From assembly GCF_004770895.1 (NCBI RefSeq), contig NZ_RQHS01000019.1, positions 372,001 to 436,000 on the forward strand: 64,000 nt of DNA. Direction: 5' to 3'. Numbering within the stretch: position 1 is the first letter of the stretch; each line of letters begins with the position of its first letter. The translations under genes and the position numbers were made by a program. Below are positions 39,485 to 48,538 of the stretch, one piece after another. Origin of the DNA: Leptospira dzoumogneensis (GTDB lineage: Bacteria; Spirochaetota; Leptospiria; Leptospirales; Leptospiraceae). The notes beneath the pieces are model-generated. The model had not been told where the DNA came from. It did not search any database and saw nothing but the letters and a program-made list of their open reading frames with translations.

Positions 39485-42478
39485 ATGTATTTTTTGATCG
39501 GTTTGTTCGCATTCTTTGCCGGTATATTCTACCTTATCATTCCTTTCATCTTACTGTCCAAAATTAACGGACTTCTGGAAAGGATCCAAGATCTGGAGAA
39601 CCAATTAAAGGAGAAGGGACCTTCTACCCTTCCTGAAACTCAGGCAGAAAAGAAAAGGCCCCCGATCAAAGAAGAAAAACCTATCTTGGTAAAGGAAACA
39701 ATCCCAGAATCCAAGAAGGAAGTCCCTTCTTCCAAGCTTGCTGCAAAAACTCCCAAACCTGCGGAGGTTGTACCTCCGACCATTATAAAACAAGAACCTC
39801 AACCACTAGCTAAAAAATCAGAGGCTTGGGAAAAATTCGAGAAGCAGATCGCCAATAATTGGACCGGGATCTTAGGAACGATCATACTTGTGATGGGTGT
39901 CGGATTCTTAGGAATTTACGCAGCCTTAAACATGTCTCCATTCTTCAGATTCTTAATGGTATTAGGGATCGGGATCGGATTATTCGTAATTTCTATTCTT
40001 TTAGTTAAAAAAGAATTCTGGGTGCAGATCGGATATTGGATCCGAAGCGGTTCAGGTGCAGTTATATTATTCTCTTGTATCGCAGCAGTTTCCGTTCCTG
40101 GAATGAAATGGATAGAGTCAGAATTTTACGCACTCATCTTAGTCATCGCCGGAATTTTAGTGAACCTAGGACTTGCATGGCAAACTTCCCAGCAAAAGTT
40201 CGCGAGCCTTCATATTATATTAAGTTTGGTCTCTCTGGCAATTCTTCCATTGAGCACTTTGATCTTCTTCTTAGCGGTCGGAGTTTCCGCTTTCAGCGTG
40301 GTTTTATCTTATAAAACTAAATGGGAATTTTATTTAATACAAACTGCGATCTCCTTTTTAATTTTAAATTTTCTTTATAAAGGACATTTCACGGAACAAC
40401 TGCATGTGTTGAATTCTCCTCACTCCAGAACCTGGGGAATTTTAGGAACTCTTGTTGTTGGAATTCCATCCATCTTAGCTCATTATAGAAAAGTATATTC
40501 TTCCGCAAATATCCAACGACTTCCTTTTATCACTCACCTGATCATTTGGGCGGGGATCGGCTTAGGTTTATCGGTCTATTCAACAGGATCCAAATGGAAT
40601 CCTCCCGTTCTGATCTCTGTCTCGGTCGGATTGTTTTTTTGGGCGAGGACTGCTCGAGAAAAATTAAACATTCGCTGGCTGTATCTCACGGATACTCTAG
40701 TTTCCCTGGCTCTTGCTTCTATAGGGATCACATTACTCACTCGATGGGAAGTGGATCTATTCCTGATTAATGTATATGTTTCACTTCTATTCTCTATCTT
40801 CTTCGTGGTGAGTGCAGAAGAAAAAGAAAATCTACTGAAAAATGTTGGGGCAGTGCTTCTTCATCTTTCTTGGGTTTGGTACATTCTTCTTTTAATCGTA
40901 AAATACTTTAACGATGTAAATCTGGGAGCTTGGCCGATCGTCATCACTACGATCGTAATGATCATTCTTACATTCTTGATCCAATTCTATGATGAGATCA
41001 GAAATAAGGAAAGTTCCACTGCAAGCGATGATGTTTACGGAGTAGGCGGAGACGATAGAATTTCCCCTGCCGGCCTATTCTCCGGACTTTTAGCATCCGC
41101 CATTTGTTTCCAATTATTCGATTGGAAACATTCAGAACTGTATCTTCCTGCATTCGGAGTCATTTTATTAGCGATCCGACAAAATAGAAATTGGAACGGT
41201 TTAGGAGTCGGGATCTTCTTCTTTGTTGCTGCGTTACATTTCGAAGTGATCTATAGAATTTATTCTTTGGAAAGCTGGGAAGTACTGTTAAGAGATCTTC
41301 CTACAATCCTATTCTGTTTCTTGATGATCCCTCTTTCTAAAGTGAAATTGGGCCCTGAAAAGATCAGATATTTTTCCGTACCAGGAGCGATCCTTCTTTC
41401 TTTACATATCGTATTCTTAGCTTATTGGACCACTCAAAGTATTTCCCCATTCTTGCCTGGAATACTCTGGCTTCTCCTTTCTTTGGCGTATTTGGAAACC
41501 AAAAACTTTTTCTCGGAAAGAAAGAAAGAATGGGAGAATACTTGGAAGTCCTCCGTCAATTCCGCAGGACCGGTCTGGCAATTTTTTGCGTTAACATTCG
41601 TGGGATTATTCTTAGGCGCTCATATTCTGGTCCATCTACAATCGGAACTATATGTGGGAATTTTCAAGATCAGATTTTTGATCCAAGCTTTGGCAATCGG
41701 AGTATTTTTATATTGGGCAAATAGCCCGAATCCCAAAAAGGAAACTCCAAATTATTGGAGTTCTCTTCTGCCATTATTCTGGGAACTGACCGGGATATTC
41801 ATCACAGCGATCATTGCATTAGAAATCCCGAATACATGGCTGCCTGTTGCATGGGTTATATGGGCATTCTTCCTAAGTCAGATCAGTTTAAAAACTTCCT
41901 GGGAAATTTCCAGATTTAGATTTTATTCTCTCTGCTTTTATTGGTATTCCTGTATTCATGTTGCATTTATTTCCAGCTCATCCCTAACTCCTTCCGAATA
42001 TTGGGCCAACCAAGAATGGCTGGGGGGACTAGTCGGGATCGCTCTGCAGATCGTTTACTTAGTAAGGATCCAATATCTTCCTCCATTCCAAGGAATAGAA
42101 GCGGAAGGTTATCCGGGTAAGATCAGAAACCTTTCCGAAAAACTGGACCAAAGATCCGACTATACCATATTTTATCCTTTGTTCGCAGCGGGAGCATTCT
42201 TCCTATTCTGGAGTTTTGATTCTTCTTTATTAACTCTATTATGGATGGTAGAAGTGTTCATCGTCTTCTCAATGGGACTCATTCTGAAAAAAGAACATTT
42301 CCGTTATGTGTCCTTGGTGGCAATGATCGTATGTCTGCTTAGATTGATCTTCTGGGATCTTTCTCAATCTTCTACAATCACGCGTGCTTTGGTATTTTTA
42401 GGAGTGGGCGGGATACTGATCCTGATGAACACTCTTTACGGCAAATTTGGAAATAAGGAGAAAACAGATGCTCCGTAA
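39485..42478 (+). CDS. DUF2339 polytopic membrane protein
   Basis: 997 residues: one N-terminal helix, a coiled-coil and proline/lysine-rich linker (about residues 30-115), then about 25-28 hydrophobic helices. WEKFEKQIANNWTGILGTII and WIRSGSGAVILFSCIAAVSV are DUF2339 marks. Function unknown. Its stop lies 11 nt past the start of the M48 protease gene, so they are coupled. Confidence 0.8.
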   Translation: MYFLIGLFAFFAGIFYLIIPFILLSKINGLLERIQDLENQLKEKGPSTLPETQAEKKRPPIKEEKPILVKETIPESKKEVPSSKLAAKTPKPAEVVPPTIIKQEPQPLAKKSEAWEKFEKQIANNWTGILGTIILVMGVGFLGIYAALNMSPFFRFLMVLGIGIGLFVISILLVKKEFWVQIGYWIRSGSGAVILFSCIAAVSVPGMKWIESEFYALILVIAGILVNLGLAWQTSQQKFASLHIILSLVSLAILPLSTLIFFLAVGVSAFSVVLSYKTKWEFYLIQTAISFLILNFLYKGHFTEQLHVLNSPHSRTWGILGTLVVGIPSILAHYRKVYSSANIQRLPFITHLIIWAGIGLGLSVYSTGSKWNPPVLISVSVGLFFWARTAREKLNIRWLYLTDTLVSLALASIGITLLTRWEVDLFLINVYVSLLFSIFFVVSAEEKENLLKNVGAVLLHLSWVWYILLLIVKYFNDVNLGAWPIVITTIVMIILTFLIQFYDEIRNKESSTASDDVYGVGGDDRISPAGLFSGLLASAICFQLFDWKHSELYLPAFGVILLAIRQNRNWNGLGVGIFFFVAALHFEVIYRIYSLESWEVLLRDLPTILFCFLMIPLSKVKLGPEKIRYFSVPGAILLSLHIVFLAYWTTQSISPFLPGILWLLLSLAYLETKNFFSERKKEWENTWKSSVNSAGPVWQFFALTFVGLFLGAHILVHLQSELYVGIFKIRFLIQALAIGVFLYWANSPNPKKETPNYWSSLLPLFWELTGIFITAIIALEIPNTWLPVAWVIWAFFLSQISLKTSWEISRFRFYSLCFYWYSCIHVAFISSSSLTPSEYWANQEWLGGLVGIALQIVYLVRIQYLPPFQGIEAEGYPGKIRNLSEKLDQRSDYTIFYPLFAAGAFFLFWSFDSSLLTLLWMVEVFIVFSMGLILKKEHFRYVSLVAMIVCLLRLIFWDLSQSSTITRALVFLGVGGILILMNTLYGKFGNKEKTDAP

Positions 42479-43352
42479 TCGATTATTATTCTTTGTTATA
42501 CTTTTAGCGTCAGGCGCAGCCATCTCGTTTTTGGCGGTAAAGAGTAAGGCGAATGTAGAAATGCCTGCCACTCTTTCTCCTGCCTTTCAACTGCTCGGAA
42601 AACCGATCAAAACATTGGATCGTTCTCTCACAAAACTTATGCCTATCAGCGACCTAGATGAGAAGAAGTTGGGAGATTCAGTTGCATTACGTTACGAATC
42701 CTATGCGGACGAAAAAGATCCGGACCTGATCTATTTAAGAAGTTTGGTCTCCAATCTAACTCTAGGAAAAGAGAAAAGATTCGAATATAGGATTTTTATA
42801 ATGGATTCTTCCATTCCGAACGCGTATGCGATGCCCGGAGGGATCTTATTTGTGACTAAGGGACTTCTCTCCATGGTAAACTCGGAGGCGGAATTAGTCG
42901 CGGTGATCGGACATGAGATCGGACACGTAGAACTTTCCCACTGCATGGATATGGTAAGAGGCGAATTATTAGCGAAGAAGATCGGCGCCTCTACTTTAGG
43001 AGAGTTGGCGGATCTAACCGCTTCCTTACTTTTAAGACCTTCTTTCGGAAAAAACCAAGAAGATGAAGCGGACTCCTACGGTTACGATCTATTGCTCAGA
43101 GAATATTACGACCCGTTCGCAATGGGAAGGACATTCCTAAAACTACAAGAAGCAAGCGGTGGAAAGGAAAATGCCTCTTCTCCCATCCAAGAATATTTTA
43201 TGACACATCCTTATCTTTCTCATCGCTCCGAAAAATTTACGGAGAAGGCGAAACGAGAAGAAGAAGGAAAATATTATGTAGGGAAGAAGAACTTAAAGAA
43301 ACGTGTCAGCCGCTACCAAGACGAACTTGATAAAGAATTCGTAAAGTACTGA
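42468..43352 (+). CDS. Membrane-anchored M48-family metalloprotease
   Basis: 294 residues from the ATG at 42468, supported by AAGGAG at 42455-42460. An N-terminal helix (FFVILLASGAAISFLAV) anchors it; the zinc motif HEIGH is at residues 149-153 (VIGHEIGHVELSH), followed by EDEADSYG, the third zinc ligand. NAYAMPGGILFVTKGLL precedes the motif as in BepA/Oma1-like enzymes, which act in envelope protein quality control. Whether it does so here is inferred only. Confidence 0.87.
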   Translation: MLRNRLLFFVILLASGAAISFLAVKSKANVEMPATLSPAFQLLGKPIKTLDRSLTKLMPISDLDEKKLGDSVALRYESYADEKDPDLIYLRSLVSNLTLGKEKRFEYRIFIMDSSIPNAYAMPGGILFVTKGLLSMVNSEAELVAVIGHEIGHVELSHCMDMVRGELLAKKIGASTLGELADLTASLLLRPSFGKNQEDEADSYGYDLLLREYYDPFAMGRTFLKLQEASGGKENASSPIQEYFMTHPYLSHRSEKFTEKAKREEEGKYYVGKKNLKKRVSRYQDELDKEFVKY

Positions 43353-43460
43353 GAATTTCTTCTTACAAATTTCAATTTTTATAACTTGGAATAAAATCTA
43401 AAAATCCGAATCATTCGGGAATTTTCCCGAATGGAAAAAGGTCTTACCTTCGGAGTTTTT

Positions 43461-44144
43461 ATGAAAAAAATATTATTCGGGTGCATATTATTATTCGCTA
43501 GTGTAACTTCCGCATTTTCAGAACAGGAAAAAGTCCTGATCGTAAGCGGATTCTCCAAAGTTGCAGTTCCAGCAGAATTAGTAGAGATACGGATCGGAGT
43601 AGAAACAGAATCTAAAACGGCAGAAGAAGCTCATGAGAAAACTTCTTCAAAAACTGATTCTCTCGTAAAATATCTCAAAAAGCAGTCCTTACTATCGCTA
43701 CAAACGGAAGCAATTCGTCTGCAAACAATATACGAATATCCTAAATCTGGAGGAAGACAGATCAAAGGTTATGTAGCGTCCAATACAGTTTTAATAAGAG
43801 CTAAAGTAGAATATGCAGGCAAACTTATAGATGAATCCATACAAAATGGAGCGAATCAAATTATAGGTATCCGATTGCAGGCAACGGATGCAAACTTAGA
43901 GAAGGCTTCTCAAGAAGCTTTGCAGTTAGCAGCGAAGGATGCTCGTAAAAAAGCTGATATAATTCTCTCCGCACTCGGTTTAAAATTTAAGGATTTTGTA
44001 GAGATAAGAGCGGACTTCCAAGAAATTTCCGAACCACTCCCTGTAATGGACGGTTTTCAAACTATGAGCGCAAAATCTGCGACTCCAATCGAAGCTGGAA
44101 ATTTATTTCGTGAAGCGAAGATCTTATTGAAGGTTTCTTATTAA
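43461..44144 (+). CDS. SIMPL (DUF541) domain secreted protein
   Basis: 227 residues from the ATG at 43461 (GGAG at 43452-43455). The signal peptide (LFGCILLFASVTSAFS) is followed by IVSGFSKVAVPAELVEIRIGVE and the SIMPL helix AAKDARKKADIILSALG. The family is a periplasmic or outer-membrane group of unknown role, some members linked to oxidative stress. The frame begins ten codons earlier. Followed by a strong terminator. Confidence 0.82.
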   Translation: MKKILFGCILLFASVTSAFSEQEKVLIVSGFSKVAVPAELVEIRIGVETESKTAEEAHEKTSSKTDSLVKYLKKQSLLSLQTEAIRLQTIYEYPKSGGRQIKGYVASNTVLIRAKVEYAGKLIDESIQNGANQIIGIRLQATDANLEKASQEALQLAAKDARKKADIILSALGLKFKDFVEIRADFQEISEPLPVMDGFQTMSAKSATPIEAGNLFREAKILLKVSY

Positions 44145-44282
44145 AAAAACGGTAAATAAGTGAAAAAAATCTGTCTTTTCAATCGGTTATATGGGTATGG
44201 TATTTATGGATTGTTACCTAAGTACCAATAACCCGGTAAATAGTTAACATATATCCAATTCTCTTCACTATTCTCACTACGT

Positions 44283-44323
44283 GAGCGGCCCTTTCGGGGG
44301 CCGCTCCGGTCTTTTGTTTTTTT
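44283..44323 (+). terminator. Strong intrinsic terminator
   Basis: GAGCGGCCC (44283-44291) and GGGCCGCTC (44298-44306) form a perfect 9-bp stem with loop TTTCGG, followed by a T-rich tract at 44310-44323. It ends the SIMPL gene. I see no other signal in 44145-44282. Confidence 0.9.
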
Positions 44324-44382
44324 CCTTGCTCTCTTCTTGAATAATTGGTGTTTTGGGAAAAAAATTATTACTCTGGCACCTC

Positions 44383-45510
44383 ATGAAAAAAAAGATTCTA
44401 GCTTTATTGGCAACCTATCTAGTTTGCTTTTCTTTGTTCGGACAAACACCGCCGAATAACCAAAGGCCGCCTAGAAATCAACCTACGAACCAAACTCCTA
44501 TCGGAGACAGCGGTTCATCTTCTTCCTCCTCAGGTAGTAGCAGTCTCGGAAACGGTTTATTACATATTTTGGAATTAGATGGAGTCGCAGGAAGTCTGAA
44601 CCAAGGCGGACCTCAGTCTATTAACGGGATCTTAAATAGTGTAAGGATTGCAGGAAGCGCATTAGGCGGAACTCCGGAATTCTTCAAAGAAAACAGTAAG
44701 ACTACTCCGAGCGGCGGATTTCCTAAGATCAGATATTCTCACCAATTATCCGATAATATGTTCATTGGTATCGTGGCTTCTTTAGGAGAAAAATCCACAA
44801 CGGAAACCACTACTACCAGTACTTCCAACCGATATACCACCGATAAAATTACCACAACCACTAACGAGTGGAAGATAAAGTACGGTTGGGGACCTCTGAA
44901 CTTAAATACTTCAGATAACGTAAGCTACGAATTTTCAATCGGTTATGGACAAGCAAAGACGAGTGGGGATTATTCCAACTTCGGGATCAAACTTCCAGGC
45001 TTTAGTTCGGGAAGTTCCGATGGAATTTCAGGATACGCAGTCGGATTCGGAGATCTTAGATATAATATAACTACTATCTCTTTGGATTACGGTGTTGCGG
45101 TTCCTATATCGAGCTGGATGAACTGGTACTTCCGAGGAGATACAAGCTTCTTCTGGGGAACCTTATCTTTAAGCTCCGCTCAGTTAGGTATAGACACCGG
45201 ATCTACAGCGGGAGCGTATAACGGTTTAGACTTTAACGCATTCAAATCTAAAGACGGATTTTTTGCGGGAGCATCCGGATTCACAATGACTTTCGAAACA
45301 GGTTTCGTAATTAAACCTTTCGATACATTCGGTATCCGATTCGGTGGATTCTACCAGCTTACCTATTTCAGCGTAGGAGAAGTAAAAGGACCTTCCATCT
45401 CCGGAGGTCAAATTGTGGAAGCAGGTGCAGTACCTAGCCTTAGCTCAACTACCGACAACGAACAATTCGGAAACTACGGCGGAACTATAGGATTAGTTAA
45501 AAATCTATAA
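44383..45510 (+). CDS. Putative outer-membrane protein, function unknown
   Basis: 375 residues from the ATG at 44383, with signal peptide ILALLATYLVCFSLFG. A proline/asparagine-rich and polyserine stretch (about residues 25-65) follows, then glycine- and serine-rich alternating strands (FSIGYGQAKTSGDYSNFGI, MNWYFRGDTSFFWGTLSL) that suggest a beta-barrel. No family recognised. A 10-bp terminator follows. The ORF extends upstream to 44353, a weaker start. Confidence 0.6.
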   Translation: MKKKILALLATYLVCFSLFGQTPPNNQRPPRNQPTNQTPIGDSGSSSSSSGSSSLGNGLLHILELDGVAGSLNQGGPQSINGILNSVRIAGSALGGTPEFFKENSKTTPSGGFPKIRYSHQLSDNMFIGIVASLGEKSTTETTTTSTSNRYTTDKITTTTNEWKIKYGWGPLNLNTSDNVSYEFSIGYGQAKTSGDYSNFGIKLPGFSSGSSDGISGYAVGFGDLRYNITTISLDYGVAVPISSWMNWYFRGDTSFFWGTLSLSSAQLGIDTGSTAGAYNGLDFNAFKSKDGFFAGASGFTMTFETGFVIKPFDTFGIRFGGFYQLTYFSVGEVKGPSISGGQIVEAGAVPSLSSTTDNEQFGNYGGTIGLVKNL

Positions 45511-45523
45511 TATTCTTCGTGAT

Positions 45524-45556
45524 AAAACCCGGAGGCGGAAAAAGTTTCCGGGTTTT
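45524..45556. terminator. Bidirectional intrinsic terminator
   Basis: AAAACCCGGA (45524-45533) and TCCGGGTTTT (45547-45556) form a perfect 10-bp stem with A-rich and T-rich outer arms, so it can terminate both the outer-membrane gene and the convergent SHOCT lipoprotein gene. Confidence 0.85.
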
Positions 45557-45598
45557 ATTGTATTATAGTCCGCAATGCGGGCTTAAGGAGCCTTGCGA

Positions 45599-46483
45599 CT
45601 ACAGCTCTTTTAGGATTTCCGCCTTCTTCTTTTCGTATTCCTGTTTAGAGATCAATCCCTTATCCAAAAGTTCCTGCAAAGTTCTAAGACGATCCTCTAT
45701 AGTTTTAGGGATTTTTTTGGCAGGAGTTCCAATAACCTTCTTAGAAGGATTCGCAGTCCAAAAACCGTTCTTAATTAGAATACGATTTTTGACTTCTTCC
45801 CCTTCTGTTGCCGAAACAAGATAATCCAAACCTTCAGGGCGGATCTCAGGAAGATAAATAGAATTATTGGCAGAAGGTCCCGGCTTTACGATAGGAACCA
45901 ATGTCCAGTCCTGAAAAGAATACGAAGTCTGAAAATCAAGCACCTGTCCTACTTCAGAAAATTCTAATACGATTCCTTCCGGACTATTTCTAATATAAAA
46001 AACGGTCCTTCTGATCCTGAGTCCTGGACGGATAGGATCTTCTCTTTTTATAATTACCTGGTAAGCTTGCGGAAGTCCGTCCGGGATTTCCGTTTCCGCT
46101 CTGTATAATAATTCTCCGAGGCGGGAAGATTCTTCTTCCGTAAATACTCGGATCGGTTCAGAGTTAAAAACTCCTGTGTCCGAAACTCCGGTGAACTTAA
46201 AAAGTTTTTCCCATCTGGAAATGAACTCAGTCTTATCCAATTGGTCCGGCCCCGCGCCGGTCAAAACGCCTGAGGCGATAGGCAGCCAAGACTCCGCTTG
46301 TAAGAAGATCGGGGTCTCGGAGCTTTTTTTAAGATAATATAATACGATTGAATCCGAAGAGGAAGCCATTCCCTTTCTTTGGGAAGACAAACAGGAGATC
46401 GTAAATAGAAGGGTAAGAAAGAAACTTAGAAGTTTAAGATTTTTCTTTTTTGCCCGAATCGGTTTTTTTAAGCATGCTGCCAA
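45599..46483 (-). CDS. Lipoprotein with C-terminal SHOCT domain
   Basis: The C-terminus [20 protein letters not shown] then [12 protein letters not shown] is a clear SHOCT oligomerisation helix pair. The signal peptide [16 protein letters not shown] gives a lipobox. No ATG or GTG suits; TTG at 46481-46483, inside csrA, gives 294 residues with a basic n-region and has purine-rich GGGAAAAA just before it. The frame is open to 46549. Function unknown. It is the last gene of the fliW-csrA unit. Confidence 0.6.
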   Translation of the reverse strand: MAACLKKPIRAKKKNLKLLSFFLTLLFTISCLSSQRKGMASSSDSIVLYYLKKSSETPIFLQAESWLPIASGVLTGAGPDQLDKTEFISRWEKLFKFTGVSDTGVFNSEPIRVFTEEESSRLGELLYRAETEIPDGLPQAYQVIIKREDPIRPGLRIRRTVFYIRNSPEGIVLEFSEVGQVLDFQTSYSFQDWTLVPIVKPGPSANNSIYLPEIRPEGLDYLVSATEGEEVKNRILIKNGFWTANPSKKVIGTPAKKIPKTIEDRLRTLQELLDKGLISKQEYEKKKAEILKEL

Positions 46484-46694
46484 TTTTTCCCAATTCCTCC
46501 GGCTTAATTTTCGCACCGGCGGCCTTCTTGTTCTCAGCCTGGATCTCACGATATACTTCCGCTCTGTGAACGGAAACTTCTTTAGGAGCCTTGACCCCGA
46601 TCTTTACTTGATCCCCTTTGATATCCACGATAACGATCTCAATATCGTCACCTATAATGATGGATTCATTAGTACGCCTAGCTAGTACGAGCAC
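46434..46694 (-). CDS. csrA: Carbon storage regulator CsrA (RsmA)
   Basis: 86 residues; RNA-binding translational repressor of flagellar and carbon-metabolism mRNAs. Core [31 protein letters not shown] and [10 protein letters not shown] with the RNA-contacting arginine are intact; a 30-residue basic tail is longer than in E. coli. The GTG start at 46692-46694 directly follows the fliW stop with no gap, so translation is coupled to its own antagonist FliW. GGAG in the fliW end acts as ribosome site. Confidence 0.95.
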   Translation of the reverse strand: MLVLARRTNESIIIGDDIEIVIVDIKGDQVKIGVKAPKEVSVHRAEVYREIQAENKKAAGAKIKPEELGKIGSMLKKTDSGKKEKS

Positions 46695-47144
46695 TTAGGA
46701 CATCTCCACAGTGGCGCTTTCCAAAATTCTTTCACGAACGGAATGGATCTCGTTACGTGATACGAATTGGCGACCGGTCAAATCAGTCTTATTGATCAAA
46801 ATAGGGCCCTGTAGATTTGCAGTCATAGAAGCCGGATCGTCGTTCGGAATCGTCACAATGACTAAGGTCAAAGCTTCCGAAACATCCTGCAACCCGATTT
46901 GAGAAAGTTCTTCCTGGCTCAAAACAGGTTTATATTCTTTTTTAAATAAAGAAGGTGGAATTACTACGAAAGCAAGGTCCACTTCGTCGATGGACTGCAG
47001 CCATTTGAATACCGACTCTTCGTCTTCTTCGATTAGGGCAAAACTTTTGTATCCCCCGAAACCTAGAAGTCCTTCCGGAAATTTGATAAGTTGTCGCTCC
47101 GAAACTTTTATTTTTCCGAAAGGTTTGCTTTGGATCTCAATCAT
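46695..47144 (-). CDS. fliW: Flagellar assembly factor, CsrA antagonist
   Basis: 149 residues. FliW binds flagellin and CsrA and so links filament assembly to CsrA release. Family blocks: SKPFGKIKVSERQLIKFPEG, LLGFGGYKSFALIEEDEES, FKWLQSIDEVDLAFVVIPP and VSEALTLVIVTIP. A small leader hairpin (AGAGC-GAA-GCTCT on the minus strand, 47163-47175) precedes it, and a terminator of flgL separates the units. Confidence 0.93.
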   Translation of the reverse strand: MIEIQSKPFGKIKVSERQLIKFPEGLLGFGGYKSFALIEEDEESVFKWLQSIDEVDLAFVVIPPSLFKKEYKPVLSQEELSQIGLQDVSEALTLVIVTIPNDDPASMTANLQGPILINKTDLTGRQFVSRNEIHSVRERILESATVEMS

Positions 47145-47202
47145 CGACCGGCCTATTTTTCAGAGCTTCGCTCTAAGTTTATACTTTTTTCAAATCACTA
47201 CA

Positions 47203-47229
47203 AGAAAAATTCCCCGACTTAATATCGGG
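47203..47229 (-). terminator. Intrinsic terminator of the flgN-flgK-flgL operon
   Basis: On the minus strand CCCGA-TATTAAG-TCGGG (47213-47229) is followed by GAATTTTTCTT. The stem is short (5 bp), so termination may be partial and allow read-through to fliW-csrA. Confidence 0.6.
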
Positions 47230-47240
47230 CAATTTCATTC

Positions 47241-48509
47241 TTATCTTAAAAAGTCCATCAAAGTGGATTTGATTACTTTGGATCCTACGTTAAGTGCATA
47301 TTGATGGATCGTTTCTAGCCACTTCAAGTTCATGATAGTTTCCGGGAAATCGATTCCTTCATTTTTAGCAAGTAGTTCGGTCATATAGGATTTATCAAAG
47401 GAAACTCTTTGAGAATGTTCCTCCATACGATTCATCCTTGCACCTACAATGGATCTATAACGAAGAACATTCTCCAATGCAAGATCCAAGTCTTGGATAT
47501 CACGACCTGAAATTCTTTCTTGGTCTTTCTGGATCAAATCGTTCCTGAATTGGATCAATACATCGAATACGGAAAGTCCGGTAACAGTTGCAGACTTACT
47601 GTAATTATTAGGAGGTTCGGAATTTCCGGAATCGATCAGACCGATATCTCTCAGAACAGTTCCTCCGTCCACATCCTCTAACCAGATCTGGTGAGGTGCA
47701 GTGGAACTAAGACTGATATTATCCTGAGCGAGTTTATTCGCCTTAGCTTCTATCGGAGAGTTATTGATCTTATCTATGATATCATCGATGGTATCACCAG
47801 CAGAAACCTGGATCTCTACTCCATCTATCTTGAACTTTTGATCGGAGACTGCAACGTAACCTGAGTTATCCACACGACTGGTAACACTCATGTTTGTTCC
47901 CCAGAACACTTTGTTTCCGGGAATAGTAACAGGGATATATTCTCCCTTTTCGATCTCTCTGATCTGTTCTCCGATATCTCCTCTATATTCCACTCCGATG
48001 TATTGGTTTTTTAATTCCAAACCTTGGAGTCCTTTGATCTTTGATTCAATCGGTTCAAAAGGAGGTCTTTCGATCACATGTCCGCCGAAAAGAGGTCTTC
48101 CAGTGGCATCTCTAGTGTTCGCAATATCGACTAACGCTCTTAATAATTCATCTATCTCTTTACCTACAGCGACTTCTAATTCGAAACCTTTATCACCTTG
48201 GTAAATACCGTTGGAAGCTTGGACTGCAAGAACTCTCGCTCTTTGGAATAAGTTCCCTATTCTATCCAACTCACCGTCGATCTGCTGTAATCTTCCGAAA
48301 CCGTCGTCAATGTTTGCTTGGAAAGTATCCAACTCGTTCATCCTGGAACGGAAGAACATCTGGTTGGTCGCTCTTCCAGGATCATCGGAAGGAGTCCTAA
48401 TTCTTTGCCCAGTACCCAATTGGTTTTGGGTTTCGTCCAAAGACAACTGGTGACGATTCAAAGTCCTCACCAGGCTGTTATTTTGCATCATGTTAGTGAT
48501 CCGCATCAT
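47241..48509 (-). CDS. flgL: Flagellar hook-filament junction protein FlgL (HAP3)
   Basis: 422 residues. N-terminal MMRITNMMQNNSLVRTLNRH, QLGTGQRIRTPSDDPGRATN, and a C-terminal helical stretch ENVLRYRSIVGARMNRMEEH match flagellin-like FlgL. It connects hook and periplasmic filament. Start has AAGGAGG 7 nt upstream of the first ATG. Third gene of the operon, 29 nt after flgK. Confidence 0.93.
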   Translation of the reverse strand: MMRITNMMQNNSLVRTLNRHQLSLDETQNQLGTGQRIRTPSDDPGRATNQMFFRSRMNELDTFQANIDDGFGRLQQIDGELDRIGNLFQRARVLAVQASNGIYQGDKGFELEVAVGKEIDELLRALVDIANTRDATGRPLFGGHVIERPPFEPIESKIKGLQGLELKNQYIGVEYRGDIGEQIREIEKGEYIPVTIPGNKVFWGTNMSVTSRVDNSGYVAVSDQKFKIDGVEIQVSAGDTIDDIIDKINNSPIEAKANKLAQDNISLSSTAPHQIWLEDVDGGTVLRDIGLIDSGNSEPPNNYSKSATVTGLSVFDVLIQFRNDLIQKDQERISGRDIQDLDLALENVLRYRSIVGARMNRMEEHSQRVSFDKSYMTELLAKNEGIDFPETIMNLKWLETIHQYALNVGSKVIKSTLMDFLR

Positions 48510-48538
48510 GGCTTCGCCTCCTTGCTATTCCGGCGGAA

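Noticed and set aside
44145..44282. Short repeated GGTAAATA words and a possible regulatory leader before the terminator
   Set aside because: Two chance copies in AT-rich DNA; no symmetry or conserved fold that would support an RNA element.
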